Of a stretch of DNA of 64,000 nt, positions 50,671 to 58,448 are shown piece after piece. This stretch comes from Streptomyces sp. yr375. Lineage in GTDB: Bacteria; Actinomycetota; Actinomycetes; Streptomycetales; Streptomycetaceae. Location: positions 1 to 64,000 of the forward strand of contig NZ_FOFF01000038.1 in assembly GCF_900110755.1 (NCBI RefSeq). Direction: 5' to 3'. The translations under genes and the position numbers were made by a program. The notes beneath the pieces were generated by a model. That model ran no database searches. It was not told where the DNA came from and saw only the letters and a program-made list of their open reading frames with translations. Position 1 is the first letter of the stretch; each line of letters opens with the position of its first letter.

Positions 50671-50674
50671 CGGA

Positions 50675-52393
50675 CTACTTGACCGCGACCTGGGACGGGT
50701 CCAGGACGCCGTCCCAGTCGCTGATGACGATGTTGCGGACGTCCGCGCCGTACAGCCGCTTGTAGACGGGGTGGAACAGCGGGACGGTCAGCGCCTGCGC
50801 GCCGATCTTCTTGTCCAGTGCGCCCCACCGCTTGGCGGCGGCGTCAAGATCCGTCAACCTGTTGATCGCGTCAATCTCCGCATTGACCGACTCATCATTG
50901 AGGAAGCCCGTGTTGAAGTTCGCTCCATCATTGACGATCTGTCGACCGTCGAAGATCGGGGCGAGGAACGGGCCGCCCGAGGGCCAGTCGGCGCCCCAGT
51001 GGGCGAGGAAGAAGCCGGGCTCCTTCTTCACGTCGTGGATGGTGTCGGAGTAGTCGTTGTCCTCCAGGCCCTGGAGCTTGACGGTGATGCCGGCCTTCTT
51101 GAGCGCGTCCTGTATCGCGGTCGCGATCTCGGGGCTGGTCTCGAAGTCCTGGCTGTTGGAGTGTGTGAGGGTGACGGTCAGTCCGTTCGGGTGACCGGCC
51201 GCCGTCAGCAGTTCCTTGGCCTTCGCCGCGTCGCCTGTGGTGCCGGCCGGGAAGAGGTCGTAGGGCTCGTAGCCGAAGGACTTCTGGCTCGGCAGGAAGG
51301 TGGTGGCGGCCTCGGCGAGCGAGGATCCGCCCGCCGCGTTGACGACCGACGACCGGTCGATGGCGTACGAGATCGCCTGCCGCACCCTGACGTCGTCGAA
51401 CGGCTTCACCTTCGGGTTGAACGCGATGTAGTTCGTGTAGCCGAAGCGGCCGGTGCCCACGCGCGCGGCGAGCTTCTTGTCGCCGCTGACCTTGGCGAGT
51501 TCGGCCGGGCCGAGATTGGTGTCCGTGGTGATGGCGGTGGCGTCCGCCCCTTGGGACGCGGACAGCCGCTGGTTGATCACCGAGGAGTCGAGCCCGGACC
51601 GTATGTCGATCGTGTCGGGGTAGGCCTTGCGTTCGGCGTCCGTCTTCGCGGACCAGTAGGTGTTGCGCTTCAGGGTGAGCCGCTCACCGTCGTTCTCGTT
51701 CTTGACGACCTTGTACGGGCCGGACGAGACCGGGTGCTCCTCGTACTTGGTGCCGGTGTCCTTGGCCTTCGGGACGGGCGCGAACTGCGTCTGCGTGGCC
51801 AGGTAGGGGAACTCGCCCTCGGGCTTGTTCAGCCGGAAGACGATGGTCCGGCTGTCCGGCGTCTCGATGGCCGCGAGCCCCTTGGAGTCCTTGTAAGGAC
51901 CCTGGTAGTCGGCCGCGCCGACCAGCCAGTCCCGCAGGTAGGGCGCGCCGCCGGAGAGCTCGGGGGCGAAGGAGCGCTCGATGCCGTACTTGATGTCGGC
52001 CGAGGTGATCGCGGTGCCGTCCTCGTACTTCAGGCCCGCCTTGAGGGTGTACGTCCACACCGTGGCGTCCTTGTTCGGGCGTCCGGTGTCGGTGGCCAGG
52101 TCGGGGACGACCTTGGCGCCCGGGGCGCCGTTCTCTCGGTTGCGCGTGGTGAGCGTTCTGAAGACCAGGGACGGGACCTTGCCGCCGCCCGAGGTGTACA
52201 GGCGGGCCGGGTCGAAGTCCTCCTGTGGGGCGCGGTTCAGGATCGTCAGCGTGCCGCCCTGATGGGGTGCGGAGTCGGCGCCGGCGGTCTTGGCATCGTT
52301 GTCTTCGGGCCCGCAGGCGGCGGCACCCGCTGTCACCACCAGGCTGACGGATACCGCGGCCACGCGGCGCGCTGTGCGGGACGGATGACGCAT
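50675..52393 (-). CDS. Peptide-binding lipoprotein of the ABC transporter (SBP family 5)
   Basis: A 572-residue DppA/OppA-type protein. Signal peptide with a twin-Arg-like start and lipobox GAAAC (Cys27). Family motifs include GGTLTILN near the mature N-terminus, WTYTLKAGLKYEDGTAITSADIKYGIERS split over strand and helix, and VRQAISYAIDR. It captures a peptide or similar substrate outside the membrane; specificity is not readable. First structural gene of the operon; a 31-codon ORF, an attenuator and a pairing over its ribosome-binding site lie upstream. Confidence 0.93.
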   Translation of the reverse strand: MRHPSRTARRVAAVSVSLVVTAGAAACGPEDNDAKTAGADSAPHQGGTLTILNRAPQEDFDPARLYTSGGGKVPSLVFRTLTTRNRENGAPGAKVVPDLATDTGRPNKDATVWTYTLKAGLKYEDGTAITSADIKYGIERSFAPELSGGAPYLRDWLVGAADYQGPYKDSKGLAAIETPDSRTIVFRLNKPEGEFPYLATQTQFAPVPKAKDTGTKYEEHPVSSGPYKVVKNENDGERLTLKRNTYWSAKTDAERKAYPDTIDIRSGLDSSVINQRLSASQGADATAITTDTNLGPAELAKVSGDKKLAARVGTGRFGYTNYIAFNPKVKPFDDVRVRQAISYAIDRSSVVNAAGGSSLAEAATTFLPSQKSFGYEPYDLFPAGTTGDAAKAKELLTAAGHPNGLTVTLTHSNSQDFETSPEIATAIQDALKKAGITVKLQGLEDNDYSDTIHDVKKEPGFFLAHWGADWPSGGPFLAPIFDGRQIVNDGANFNTGFLNDESVNAEIDAINRLTDLDAAAKRWGALDKKIGAQALTVPLFHPVYKRLYGADVRNIVISDWDGVLDPSQVAVK

Positions 52394-52397
52394 CGAG

Positions 52398-52478
52398 GAC
52401 GACCTCTCGAATGATGAGACGGAATGACGAGGAGTGAGACGGGGATGAGCAGACGTCTGCCCGCGGCGTGAGGTCGTC
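52398..52478 (-). promoter_or_regulatory. Pairing that can mask the ribosome-binding site of the peptide-binding protein gene
   Basis: The minus-strand sequence GAGGTCGTC (52398-52406, part of the ribosome-binding site GAGAGG before ATG 52393) is exactly complementary to GACGACCTC at 52470-52478, immediately after the attenuator T tract. This 9-bp pairing would hide the ribosome-binding site in the read-through mRNA. A second partner, CCTCTC near 52512, could also pair with GAGAGG. Confidence 0.5.
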
Positions 52479-52479
52479 G

Positions 52480-52502
52480 AAAAAACCGTGACCGGGTCAC
52501 GG
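52480..52502 (-). terminator. Intrinsic attenuator upstream of the ABC transporter operon
   Basis: On the minus strand a perfect 7-bp stem CCGTGAC/GTCACGG (loop of three) is followed by six T (52480-52485). T6 is rare in this genome. It lies 41 bases after the leader ORF stop and 87 before the binding-protein start, so it would end transcription before the operon unless read through. Confidence 0.8.
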
Positions 52503-52543
52503 AGGAGGAGAGGGAATCGCGACGCGAACGCCAGAGGCGAGCG

Positions 52544-52639
52544 TCAGCTACAGAGGATGTCCGCCACGCAGAGCGCGGTCACGCCGATGAGCGCCAGCTC
52601 GATGGCGGCGCTGCTGTCGGCAAAAGGACTGGACCACAT
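52544..52639 (-). CDS. 31-residue leader peptide ORF, probably leaderless
   Basis: ATG 52639 to TGA 52544, 31 codons. There is no ribosome-binding site, but the predicted +1 of the consensus promoter falls at or within a base or so of the ATG, so the mRNA is likely leaderless. The peptide starts MWSSPFADSS, then has a hydrophobic stretch (11-30) and two cysteines near the end (Cys24, Cys30; ALCVADILCS). Leader peptides with late cysteines precede sulfur-assimilation genes in several actinomycetes, so cysteine supply is one possible signal. A secreted or membrane peptide is the alternative. No such gene is known to me at this locus. Confidence 0.6.
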   Translation of the reverse strand: MWSSPFADSSAAIELALIGVTALCVADILCS

Positions 52640-52646
52640 GCGCAGC

Positions 52647-52675
52647 AATATGGTGGAACTTTCTGACCATGTCAA
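52647..52675 (-). promoter_or_regulatory. Consensus-like promoter of the leader peptide / ABC operon
   Basis: Minus strand: -35 TTGACA (52670-52675, 6/6), 17-bp spacer, -10 CATATT (52647-52652, 4/6). The spacer carries a TGGT...ACCA inverted repeat (TGGTCAGAAAGTTCCACCA) spanning the promoter, a possible operator. The +1 is expected at about 52639-52641. Confidence 0.7.
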
Positions 52676-52731
52676 CGTGACCCATGAGACACCTGCCCGC
52701 CCCTTGGTCACCCCGAGGGTCGGCTCCGAGG

Positions 52732-54090
52732 TCAACTCTTGGGGTACGGCCAGGCGTTGGGCAGGCAGTGGATCCCGTCGTGGTCGAGGAATTTCGTCTG
52801 CTGCTGCATGACCGGCGCGAGCTCGCCGTCCTTGTCGCACGTGACATGGCTGTAGCCGAGCCGGTGGCCGACCTCGTGGTTGATCAGCATCTGCCGGTAG
52901 GCGTACATCTCGTCGCCGTAGGTCTTCGAGCCCTGCGCCCACCGGTAGGCGTTGATCATCACGCGCTCGGTGGCGGCCGAGTCGCAGGAGACGTTGTCCT
53001 CGGTGGTGTCCAGGCCCGACTTGGCGCACCAGAAGGCGGTGGTGCCGGGGCTGGCGAGGGTGATGACGAAGTCCGGTCGGCCCGAGTGGATGCGCTCGAA
53101 GGTGCGGGCGCCGTTGTGGGCCCAACTGCGTGCGTCGTTGAGCGTCTTCTGCACGGCCTGCGCGAAGAGGTCGCCGTCGAGCCCGAGGCCCTGCTCCACG
53201 TCCACCCGGTAGGTGTACTTCTGCCCCTTGCCGGGCGCTTTGGCGACGCCGGCGATCGCGTCGAACTTCCCCGACCCCTTGAGCGTGGCGCCGAGCGCGT
53301 ACCGGGTGTCCATCATCTGCGCGTACGTCAGCGGGGCCGCCGCTTCGGGGGACGCGGAGGCGCTCGGCCGGTCGTCCCCGCGCGCGGTGTCGTCGACGGT
53401 GCCCCGGGCCGCCTGGTCGGTCGCGGACTGCGACTGGACGGTGTCGCCGTCCCGCCCGCCGGTGACCTGTACGGCGACCACGACGGCCAGCACGGTGGTG
53501 ACGGCGGCGGCCGCGATGCCCACGAACGTCCGCCCCTTGGCGCCCTTGCCGGACCTGTCGGTGCCGGAGGCGTCAGCGCCGGAGGTGCCGGAGGTGGCGT
53601 AAGGATCCTGCGCACGCGCGCGTGGGGGTGCGTACGGCGTCCCCGTGGTCCCCGCGCGCGTGAAGACGTCGCCGCCGAAGACGTCGTCGCCCTCGTCGAA
53701 GGCGTCGACGTAGTCCTGGCGCGGGCCCTGACGGGGACCGGGGCGTCCGCCGCCCGGGGGCGTCTGTCGCTGACGTGGTATCACGGGCTGCCCGGTACCC
53801 GTCTGGCGTCCTCTCAAGTCACCCCAGCCGCCCCCGGTTTCACGCTGTTCGGGGTGACCGCCCCGCACCTGCGGGAACCCGTGCGCGGGGGTCCCGTCGG
53901 GGAAGCGGGGCACTCCGTGCGCGGGGGTGTCGGGGGTGCCGTCGTAGCCCGGCGGCGGAGCCTGGGTGCGGGCGCCCCGGGTGTCCCGCTGGGGAGGCCC
54001 TGAGGGGGTCTCCCGCGACGCGCCCTTGGCGGTGCCTTTCGCGGCGCCGGTGTCCTTGGGCGCGGGTCCACGCCGGCTGTGGCGTCCCAC
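52732..54090 (-). CDS. DUF3152 membrane-anchored metzincin-like protein
   Basis: A 452-residue protein: a disordered cytoplasmic N-part rich in Pro, Gly, Arg (1-185), one transmembrane helix (about 188-208), then an extracellular DUF3152 domain. The zinc motif HEVGHRLGYSH fits HExGHxLGxxH, and the following VMQQQT supplies a met-turn-like methionine, so an active metalloprotease is plausible. It is the counterpart of Rv3207c. GTG 54090 with GAGG five bases upstream, 7 bp after the alpha/beta-hydrolase stop, so the two are co-translated. Confidence 0.9.
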   Translation of the reverse strand: MGRHSRRGPAPKDTGAAKGTAKGASRETPSGPPQRDTRGARTQAPPPGYDGTPDTPAHGVPRFPDGTPAHGFPQVRGGHPEQRETGGGWGDLRGRQTGTGQPVIPRQRQTPPGGGRPGPRQGPRQDYVDAFDEGDDVFGGDVFTRAGTTGTPYAPPRARAQDPYATSGTSGADASGTDRSGKGAKGRTFVGIAAAAVTTVLAVVVAVQVTGGRDGDTVQSQSATDQAARGTVDDTARGDDRPSASASPEAAAPLTYAQMMDTRYALGATLKGSGKFDAIAGVAKAPGKGQKYTYRVDVEQGLGLDGDLFAQAVQKTLNDARSWAHNGARTFERIHSGRPDFVITLASPGTTAFWCAKSGLDTTEDNVSCDSAATERVMINAYRWAQGSKTYGDEMYAYRQMLINHEVGHRLGYSHVTCDKDGELAPVMQQQTKFLDHDGIHCLPNAWPYPKS

Positions 54091-54097
54091 GTCGGCC

Positions 54098-55075
54098 TCA
54101 GCCCCCCGCGGTCTCGGTCGCGGGCGCGGTCTCGGCGATGAGCTCGCGCACCGCCGTCGCCACCGTCTCGGGGTACTCCATCATCGCCACGTGCCCGGCG
54201 TCCGGCAGCGTGACCAGGCGGCAGTCGCGGAAGGTGCGGGCGGCCCGCGCGGCCATGCGGAACCCGACGAGCTGGTCGCGGCCGCCGTAGACGAGGAGCG
54301 TCGGGGCGAGGACGCGCTCGGCCTGGCGCCACAGCCCGTGCTGGCCGCCCAGCGTGTACGCGCTGAGCAGCCCGCGCGTGGAGCGCGTCAACGCGTCCCA
54401 GAAGTACGGCAGTCGCATCCGCCGCTCCAGCTCCTCCACCGCGTGCTGGAAGGCCTCCGGGGAGACCCGGCCGGGATCGCCGTAGCAGAGCGCCGTGACG
54501 CCTCGGACGCGTTGTTCGGTCGTCCACTCACGGGTGAACCGGCTGAAGAGCGCGGCGACGCCGGGCAGGCCGACCAGCCCGGTGGGCAGCGCGGTCCGCT
54601 GGACGCGCAGTTCGGGCAGCGCGGGCGAGATCAGCGTCAGCGTCCGCACGAGGTCGGGCCGGACGGCGGCGACCCGCGTCGACACCGCGCCGCCGAGGGA
54701 GTTGCCGAAGAGGTGGACGGGCCCGCGGCCGGTGGAGTCCAGGTAGCGGATCACGGCACGCGCGTGTGCCGTGATCGAGTAGTTGCCGTCGTCCGGTGGC
54801 GGGGAGTCGCCGAAGCCCGGCAGATCGACGGCCTCGCTCGCCACGACCCCGTCGAGCAGCGCCATCAGCGCCGACCAGTTCTGCGAGGAGCCGCCCAGGC
54901 CGTGCACGTACAGCGCGGGCTCGAGGCCCTCGCGCGCGGGCGGCCTGGAACGGATCGCCAGGGTGACGCCCGGCAGCCGCACCGAGCGGAGCCGCTCACC
55001 CTCGGCGACCCGCACGGCAGTGGCCTTCGGCAGCACACTGGTGGGCGGCACGGAGGGCAGCTCGGTCGAAGACAT
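54098..55075 (-). CDS. Alpha/beta hydrolase
   Basis: A 325-residue soluble hydrolase with HGLGGSSQNW (oxyanion), nucleophile elbow GNSLGG, acid in GGRDQLV and histidine in DAGHVAMME. Comparable to general esterases and haloperoxidase-like hydrolases; the substrate is unknown. It heads a two-gene unit with the DUF3152 gene and is divergent from the small acidic protein gene. Confidence 0.9.
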   Translation of the reverse strand: MSSTELPSVPPTSVLPKATAVRVAEGERLRSVRLPGVTLAIRSRPPAREGLEPALYVHGLGGSSQNWSALMALLDGVVASEAVDLPGFGDSPPPDDGNYSITAHARAVIRYLDSTGRGPVHLFGNSLGGAVSTRVAAVRPDLVRTLTLISPALPELRVQRTALPTGLVGLPGVAALFSRFTREWTTEQRVRGVTALCYGDPGRVSPEAFQHAVEELERRMRLPYFWDALTRSTRGLLSAYTLGGQHGLWRQAERVLAPTLLVYGGRDQLVGFRMAARAARTFRDCRLVTLPDAGHVAMMEYPETVATAVRELIAETAPATETAGG

Positions 55076-55275
55076 GCGGGCAATGTTACGAGACGATCAC
55101 GCACGCCCTGGTGTGTTCGCCGTCACACGCGCGGGTCGTACGCGAGTCGCGCCCGCGCCAGAACCGGCACACCCATCACATAGCGCCCGATACCGGCGCC
55201 CCCTAGGCTCGTACCGAGGGCACCCGCTGGTGACCCCTGCAGCTCGCAGGGACGTTCGGAGGAAGGGAGCCCACC

Positions 55276-55503
55276 ATGGCCGTTGACCCCACCGACCCGG
55301 AGACATTCGAGGAGGAGGACGACGACTTCGGGGAGATCGACGTCGAGGCCCCGGAGAACGACGCCGCCGAGCAGAACACGGACGTCGCGGCGGAGCGCGA
55401 CGCCCCCCTCGAGGACGTGGACGTGGACCCCGCCCGGGCCAACGAGGCCGATCTGATCGAACAGGCTCGCGTCGTCTCACTCGACGAGGACGACTATCGC
55501 TGA
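55276..55503 (+). CDS. Small acidic protein (75 residues)
   Basis: A strongly acidic protein (FEEEDDDFGEIDVE, later SLDEDDYR) with no hydrophobic core, so probably disordered. Start ATG 55276 with GGAGGAAGGGAG upstream, a very strong ribosome-binding site, which suggests high expression. I know it as a conserved Streptomyces hypothetical beside the TetR gene; no function is known. Confidence 0.8.
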   Translation: MAVDPTDPETFEEEDDDFGEIDVEAPENDAAEQNTDVAAERDAPLEDVDVDPARANEADLIEQARVVSLDEDDYR

Positions 55504-55722
55504 CCAGCGCCGTCGACCGGCACTGCCGACCGGTATCGCCGACCGGCGTCGCGCCACAGCGGGCCCGAGTATGCCCGGAACATACCGGTCAAAAACCGTC
55601 TTTACCGCTTTTGCCGTCGTCCGGTCCGTGAAATTCTGCGCTCGCACCGCGCACACCACGGTTACTGAAAAGTACGATGGCGGCGCGGCGCTCACCGCAA
55701 GAGGACGACTTTGGGAGGCGGC

Positions 55723-56364
55723 GTGACAGCCATCGAGCAGACAGAGGCGGCGCGCCCGCGAGGTACCCGCCTGCCGCGCCGTGCCCGACGGAACCAGTTG
55801 CTGGGCGCCGCCCAGGAGGTCTTCGTCGCACAGGGCTACCACTCGGCCGCGATGGACGACATCGCCGAGCGGGCCGGCGTCAGCAAGCCGGTGCTCTACC
55901 AGCACTTCCCCGGCAAGCTCGACCTCTACCTCGCCCTGCTGGACCAGCACTGCGAGTCCCTGATCCAGGCCGTGCGCGGCGCGCTCGCGTCGACGACCGA
56001 CAACAAGCAGCGGGTGCGGGCCACGATGGACGCGTACTTCGCGTACGTCGAGGACGACGGCGGCGCGTTCCGGCTGGTCTTCGAGTCGGACCTGACGAAC
56101 GAGCCCGCGGTGCGCGAGCGCGTCGACAAGGTCACCAACGAGTGCGCCGAGGCGATCTGCGAGGTCATCGCCGAGGACACCGGTCTGTCGAGCGCGGAGT
56201 CCATGCTGCTCGCCTCGGGTCTGGGCGGCCTCGCGCAGGTCGTGGCCCGGTCCTGGCTGCACAGCGACCGCAGCGTGCCGCGCGACCAGGCGGTGCAGTT
56301 GCTGGCCTCGCTGGCCTGGCGCGGCATCGCCGGTTTCCCGCTGCACGGCATCGATCAGCACTGA
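55723..56364 (+). CDS. TetR-family transcriptional regulator
   Basis: A 213-residue regulator. The HTH spans about 22-67 (RNQLLGAAQEVFVAQGYHSA, then DDIAERAGVSKPVLYQHFPGKLDLY). The C-terminal ligand domain is helical. GTG 55723 with GGGAGG four bases upstream. It matches Rv3208 in the core gene order. A palindrome TACTGAAAAGTA at about 55664-55675 in its upstream region could be its own operator. Confidence 0.92.
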   Translation: MTAIEQTEAARPRGTRLPRRARRNQLLGAAQEVFVAQGYHSAAMDDIAERAGVSKPVLYQHFPGKLDLYLALLDQHCESLIQAVRGALASTTDNKQRVRATMDAYFAYVEDDGGAFRLVFESDLTNEPAVRERVDKVTNECAEAICEVIAEDTGLSSAESMLLASGLGGLAQVVARSWLHSDRSVPRDQAVQLLASLAWRGIAGFPLHGIDQH

Positions 56365-56533
56365 CCCGCACCGCACCCGTCGCACCCCGTAGGGGGTGCC
56401 CGGCTGTTTGTTCCCGCCCGTTGTTCGCTCCTGGCGTGGACGGCCGCACCGTGTACGTCGCCTCACCGGGCTAATGTGTGCAGCGTACGGCGCGGACGCC
56501 CGCGCACCCCATGACCGTCGGAGGGACATAGCC

Positions 56534-56761
56534 GTGGAGGTCAAGATCGGCGTGCAGCACGCGCCCCGCGAGATCGTTCTGGAGAGCGGTCAGACTCCCG
56601 AGGAGGTCGAGCGCGTGGTGGCCGATGCACTGGCCGGCAAGTCGCAGCTCCTCAGCCTCGTGGACCAGCACGGCCGCAAGGTCCTGGTTCCGGCCGACCG
56701 TCTGGCCTACGTAGAGCTGGGCGAGGCCGCCCCGCGCAAGGTGGGCTTCGGCGCTCTCTAG
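56534..56761 (+). CDS. DUF3107-family small protein
   Basis: A 75-residue protein (VEVKIGVQHAPREIVLESGQ, later ADRLAYVELGEAAPRKVGFG), clearly the DUF3107/TB9.4 family (Rv3208A). Start GTG 56534 with GGAGGG about eight bases upstream. Small alpha/beta fold; function not established. It follows the TetR gene by 169 bp, as in mycobacteria. Confidence 0.9.
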   Translation: MEVKIGVQHAPREIVLESGQTPEEVERVVADALAGKSQLLSLVDQHGRKVLVPADRLAYVELGEAAPRKVGFGAL

Positions 56762-56778
56762 GCGACGCGGACAAGGGG

Positions 56779-56812
56779 AGGGGCCTGGCGACCTGACGGT
56801 CACCGGGCCCCT
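56779..56812 (+). terminator. Terminator after the DUF3107 gene
   Basis: A 10-bp stem with one G-T pair (56779-56788 with 56803-56812) starts 18 bases after the stop; no T tract. Confidence 0.6.
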
Positions 56813-56990
56813 CTCGCGCAACCACCACTGGACCGCCGCGCGCCCCCGCCGCACCACCCCGGTTCGCCCTACCGCGCGCCTCCACAGATGGAGCACAATC
56901 CGACCACAGGGGAGGATTGCATTTCGCAGGTCACGGGTAATGACCGGCTACGACCTTGGTGCGCGGCTCCGCCGTCCGGGAGGGACCTAC

Positions 56991-57260
56991 ATGATCTTGG
57001 AAGTGCTCGGCTCCGCTGTGTTCGGTCTCGTGCTCGCGTGGGCGGCGGTGCACCGCCTCGCCCACCGCCTGCCGGTCCGCACACTCGTCCTCGCGACGGG
57101 CGTCGCCGGAGCCCTGTTCGGTGACTTCGTCACCCACAGCGCACTGGGCCCCGGCACCGTCCTGCCGAGCATCCTCGGCGCGGCGATCGTCTCCGCCGCC
57201 TCGCTCTCCCTGCTGCTGCGCCCGGCCGGCCGCCTCCGCCGACGATCGGCCCCGGCGTAG
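56991..57260 (+). CDS. Small membrane protein (89 residues)
   Basis: Start ATG 56991 with GGAGG seven bases upstream. Three hydrophobic segments (MILEVLGSAVFGLVLAWAA; LVLATGVAGALFGDFVTH; PSILGAAIVSAASLSLLL) separated by short polar loops and a basic C-tail (RLRRRSAPA). Its glycine-rich pattern resembles transglycosylase-associated-type small membrane proteins, but I cannot assign a family. Convergent with the ferritin-like gene. Confidence 0.78.
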   Translation: MILEVLGSAVFGLVLAWAAVHRLAHRLPVRTLVLATGVAGALFGDFVTHSALGPGTVLPSILGAAIVSAASLSLLLRPAGRLRRRSAPA

Positions 57261-57282
57261 GCCGGGCGGTCCAGTCCGGCGG

Positions 57283-58017
57283 TTACGCCGCCAGTCCCAG
57301 CGCGGCCATCCGCTTGGTGTGCGCCTCGGTGATGCGGGAGAACATCCGGCCCACCTCGGCGAGGTCGAAGCCGTCCGCGACGCCGCCCACGAGCATCGTC
57401 GACAGCGCGTCGCGGTCCGCGACCACCCGCTGGGACTGCGACAGCGCCTCGCCCATCAGCCGCCGCGCCCACAGCGCGAGCCGTCCGCCGACCCGCGGCT
57501 CCGCGTCGATCGCGGCCCGCACCCGGTCCACCGCGAAGCCCGCGTGCCCGGTGTCGTCGAGCACGGCCAGCACCAGGGCGCGGCTGTCGTTGTCCAGCCG
57601 CACCGCGACCTCGCGGTAGAAGTCACTGGCGATCGAGTCGCCGACGTACGCCTTGACGAGGCCCTCCAGCCAGTCCGAGGGGGCCGTCTGCCGGTGGAAG
57701 CCGTCGAGCGCGGCGACGAACGGCTGCATCGCCGACGTCGGCTCCTCGCCGATCTCCGTGAGCCGGTCGCGCAGCCGCTCGAAGTGGTGGAACTCGGCCG
57801 ACGCCATCTTCGCCAGCTCCGCCTTGTCCGCCAGCGTGGGCGCGAGCTTCGCGTCCTCCGCGAGCCGCTCGAACGCCGCCAGCTCGCCGTACGCCAGCGC
57901 GCCGAGCAGGTCCACGACCGCGGCCCGGTACTGCGGGTCGGCGGCGGCCGTCGCCCAGTCCTGGGTGGCGATACCGGTGGCGGCGGCGGTGTTCTCGGAC
58001 TTGTCAGAGGTCGTCAT
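57283..58017 (-). CDS. Ferritin-like fold protein
   Basis: A 244-residue all-helical protein with ferritin-like metal-site patterns: ALAYGELAAFERL in one helix, MASAEFHHFERL in the next (E-x6-Y / E-x2-H type), and DDTGHAGFAVDR later. It is the Rv3210c-type, MiaE-like ferritin fold family; enzyme activity is unknown. Start ATG 58017. It is divergent from the DEAD-box helicase gene across a 431-bp region. Confidence 0.87.
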   Translation of the reverse strand: MTTSDKSENTAAATGIATQDWATAAADPQYRAAVVDLLGALAYGELAAFERLAEDAKLAPTLADKAELAKMASAEFHHFERLRDRLTEIGEEPTSAMQPFVAALDGFHRQTAPSDWLEGLVKAYVGDSIASDFYREVAVRLDNDSRALVLAVLDDTGHAGFAVDRVRAAIDAEPRVGGRLALWARRLMGEALSQSQRVVADRDALSTMLVGGVADGFDLAEVGRMFSRITEAHTKRMAALGLAA

Positions 58018-58448
58018 GAAGCGCACAATAGCCCGCTCACCGCGCGGTGGAAGTACCTTGGTCAGCCAGTGTGACAACGGAGCCGTACGGGACCACGCCC
58101 GGCACTGTGACAACCACAACGTGACCGAATCGGCCATCGCATGTGCGCGATTCCGGGGTATGGTGGTAATGCGCCTGCCGAATATTCGTCGGGCCGCACG
58201 TATGAGGATGCCCGGTCGGTGGCCCGATCGGCTCCGACCCGACAGCCCTCCCTGGCCGTACGGCACATCGCGTACGACGACCGGAGGGACACCCCTCAGC
58301 GGTACGAGCGCTAGAGCGTCGGCAGAGGTCCCGTGCCATACGGCAGTGCCTTCAAGGGCAGCCCGTAGGGCAGCCGACGTCCCCCGGCACGGTCCGTCAA
58401 AGACCCCCCGCGCTCGCCTCGCACCGCGCACACAGAAGAGGCAGCACC
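58018..58448. promoter_or_regulatory. Divergent intergenic region before the DEAD-box gene
   Basis: This 431-bp stretch has no convincing gene. It holds the promoters of the ferritin-like and helicase genes. A 12-base element (cagtgtgacaac / cactgtgacaac) is repeated directly at 58067 and 58103, 36 bp apart, and may bind a regulator. The side next to the helicase could be a long mRNA leader, as seen for cold-induced DEAD-box genes in other bacteria; only length suggests this. Confidence 0.45.

Noticed and set aside
55561..55690. A defined promoter for the TetR gene (CGGTCAAAAACCG and GGTTACTGAAAAGTACGATGG elements).
   Set aside because: No -35/-10 pair with acceptable spacing could be fixed; only the small palindrome is mentioned with the TetR gene.
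56900..56935. Promoter TTGCAT/TAATGA before the 89-residue membrane protein.
   Set aside because: The spacer is only 15 bases, too short to support the call.
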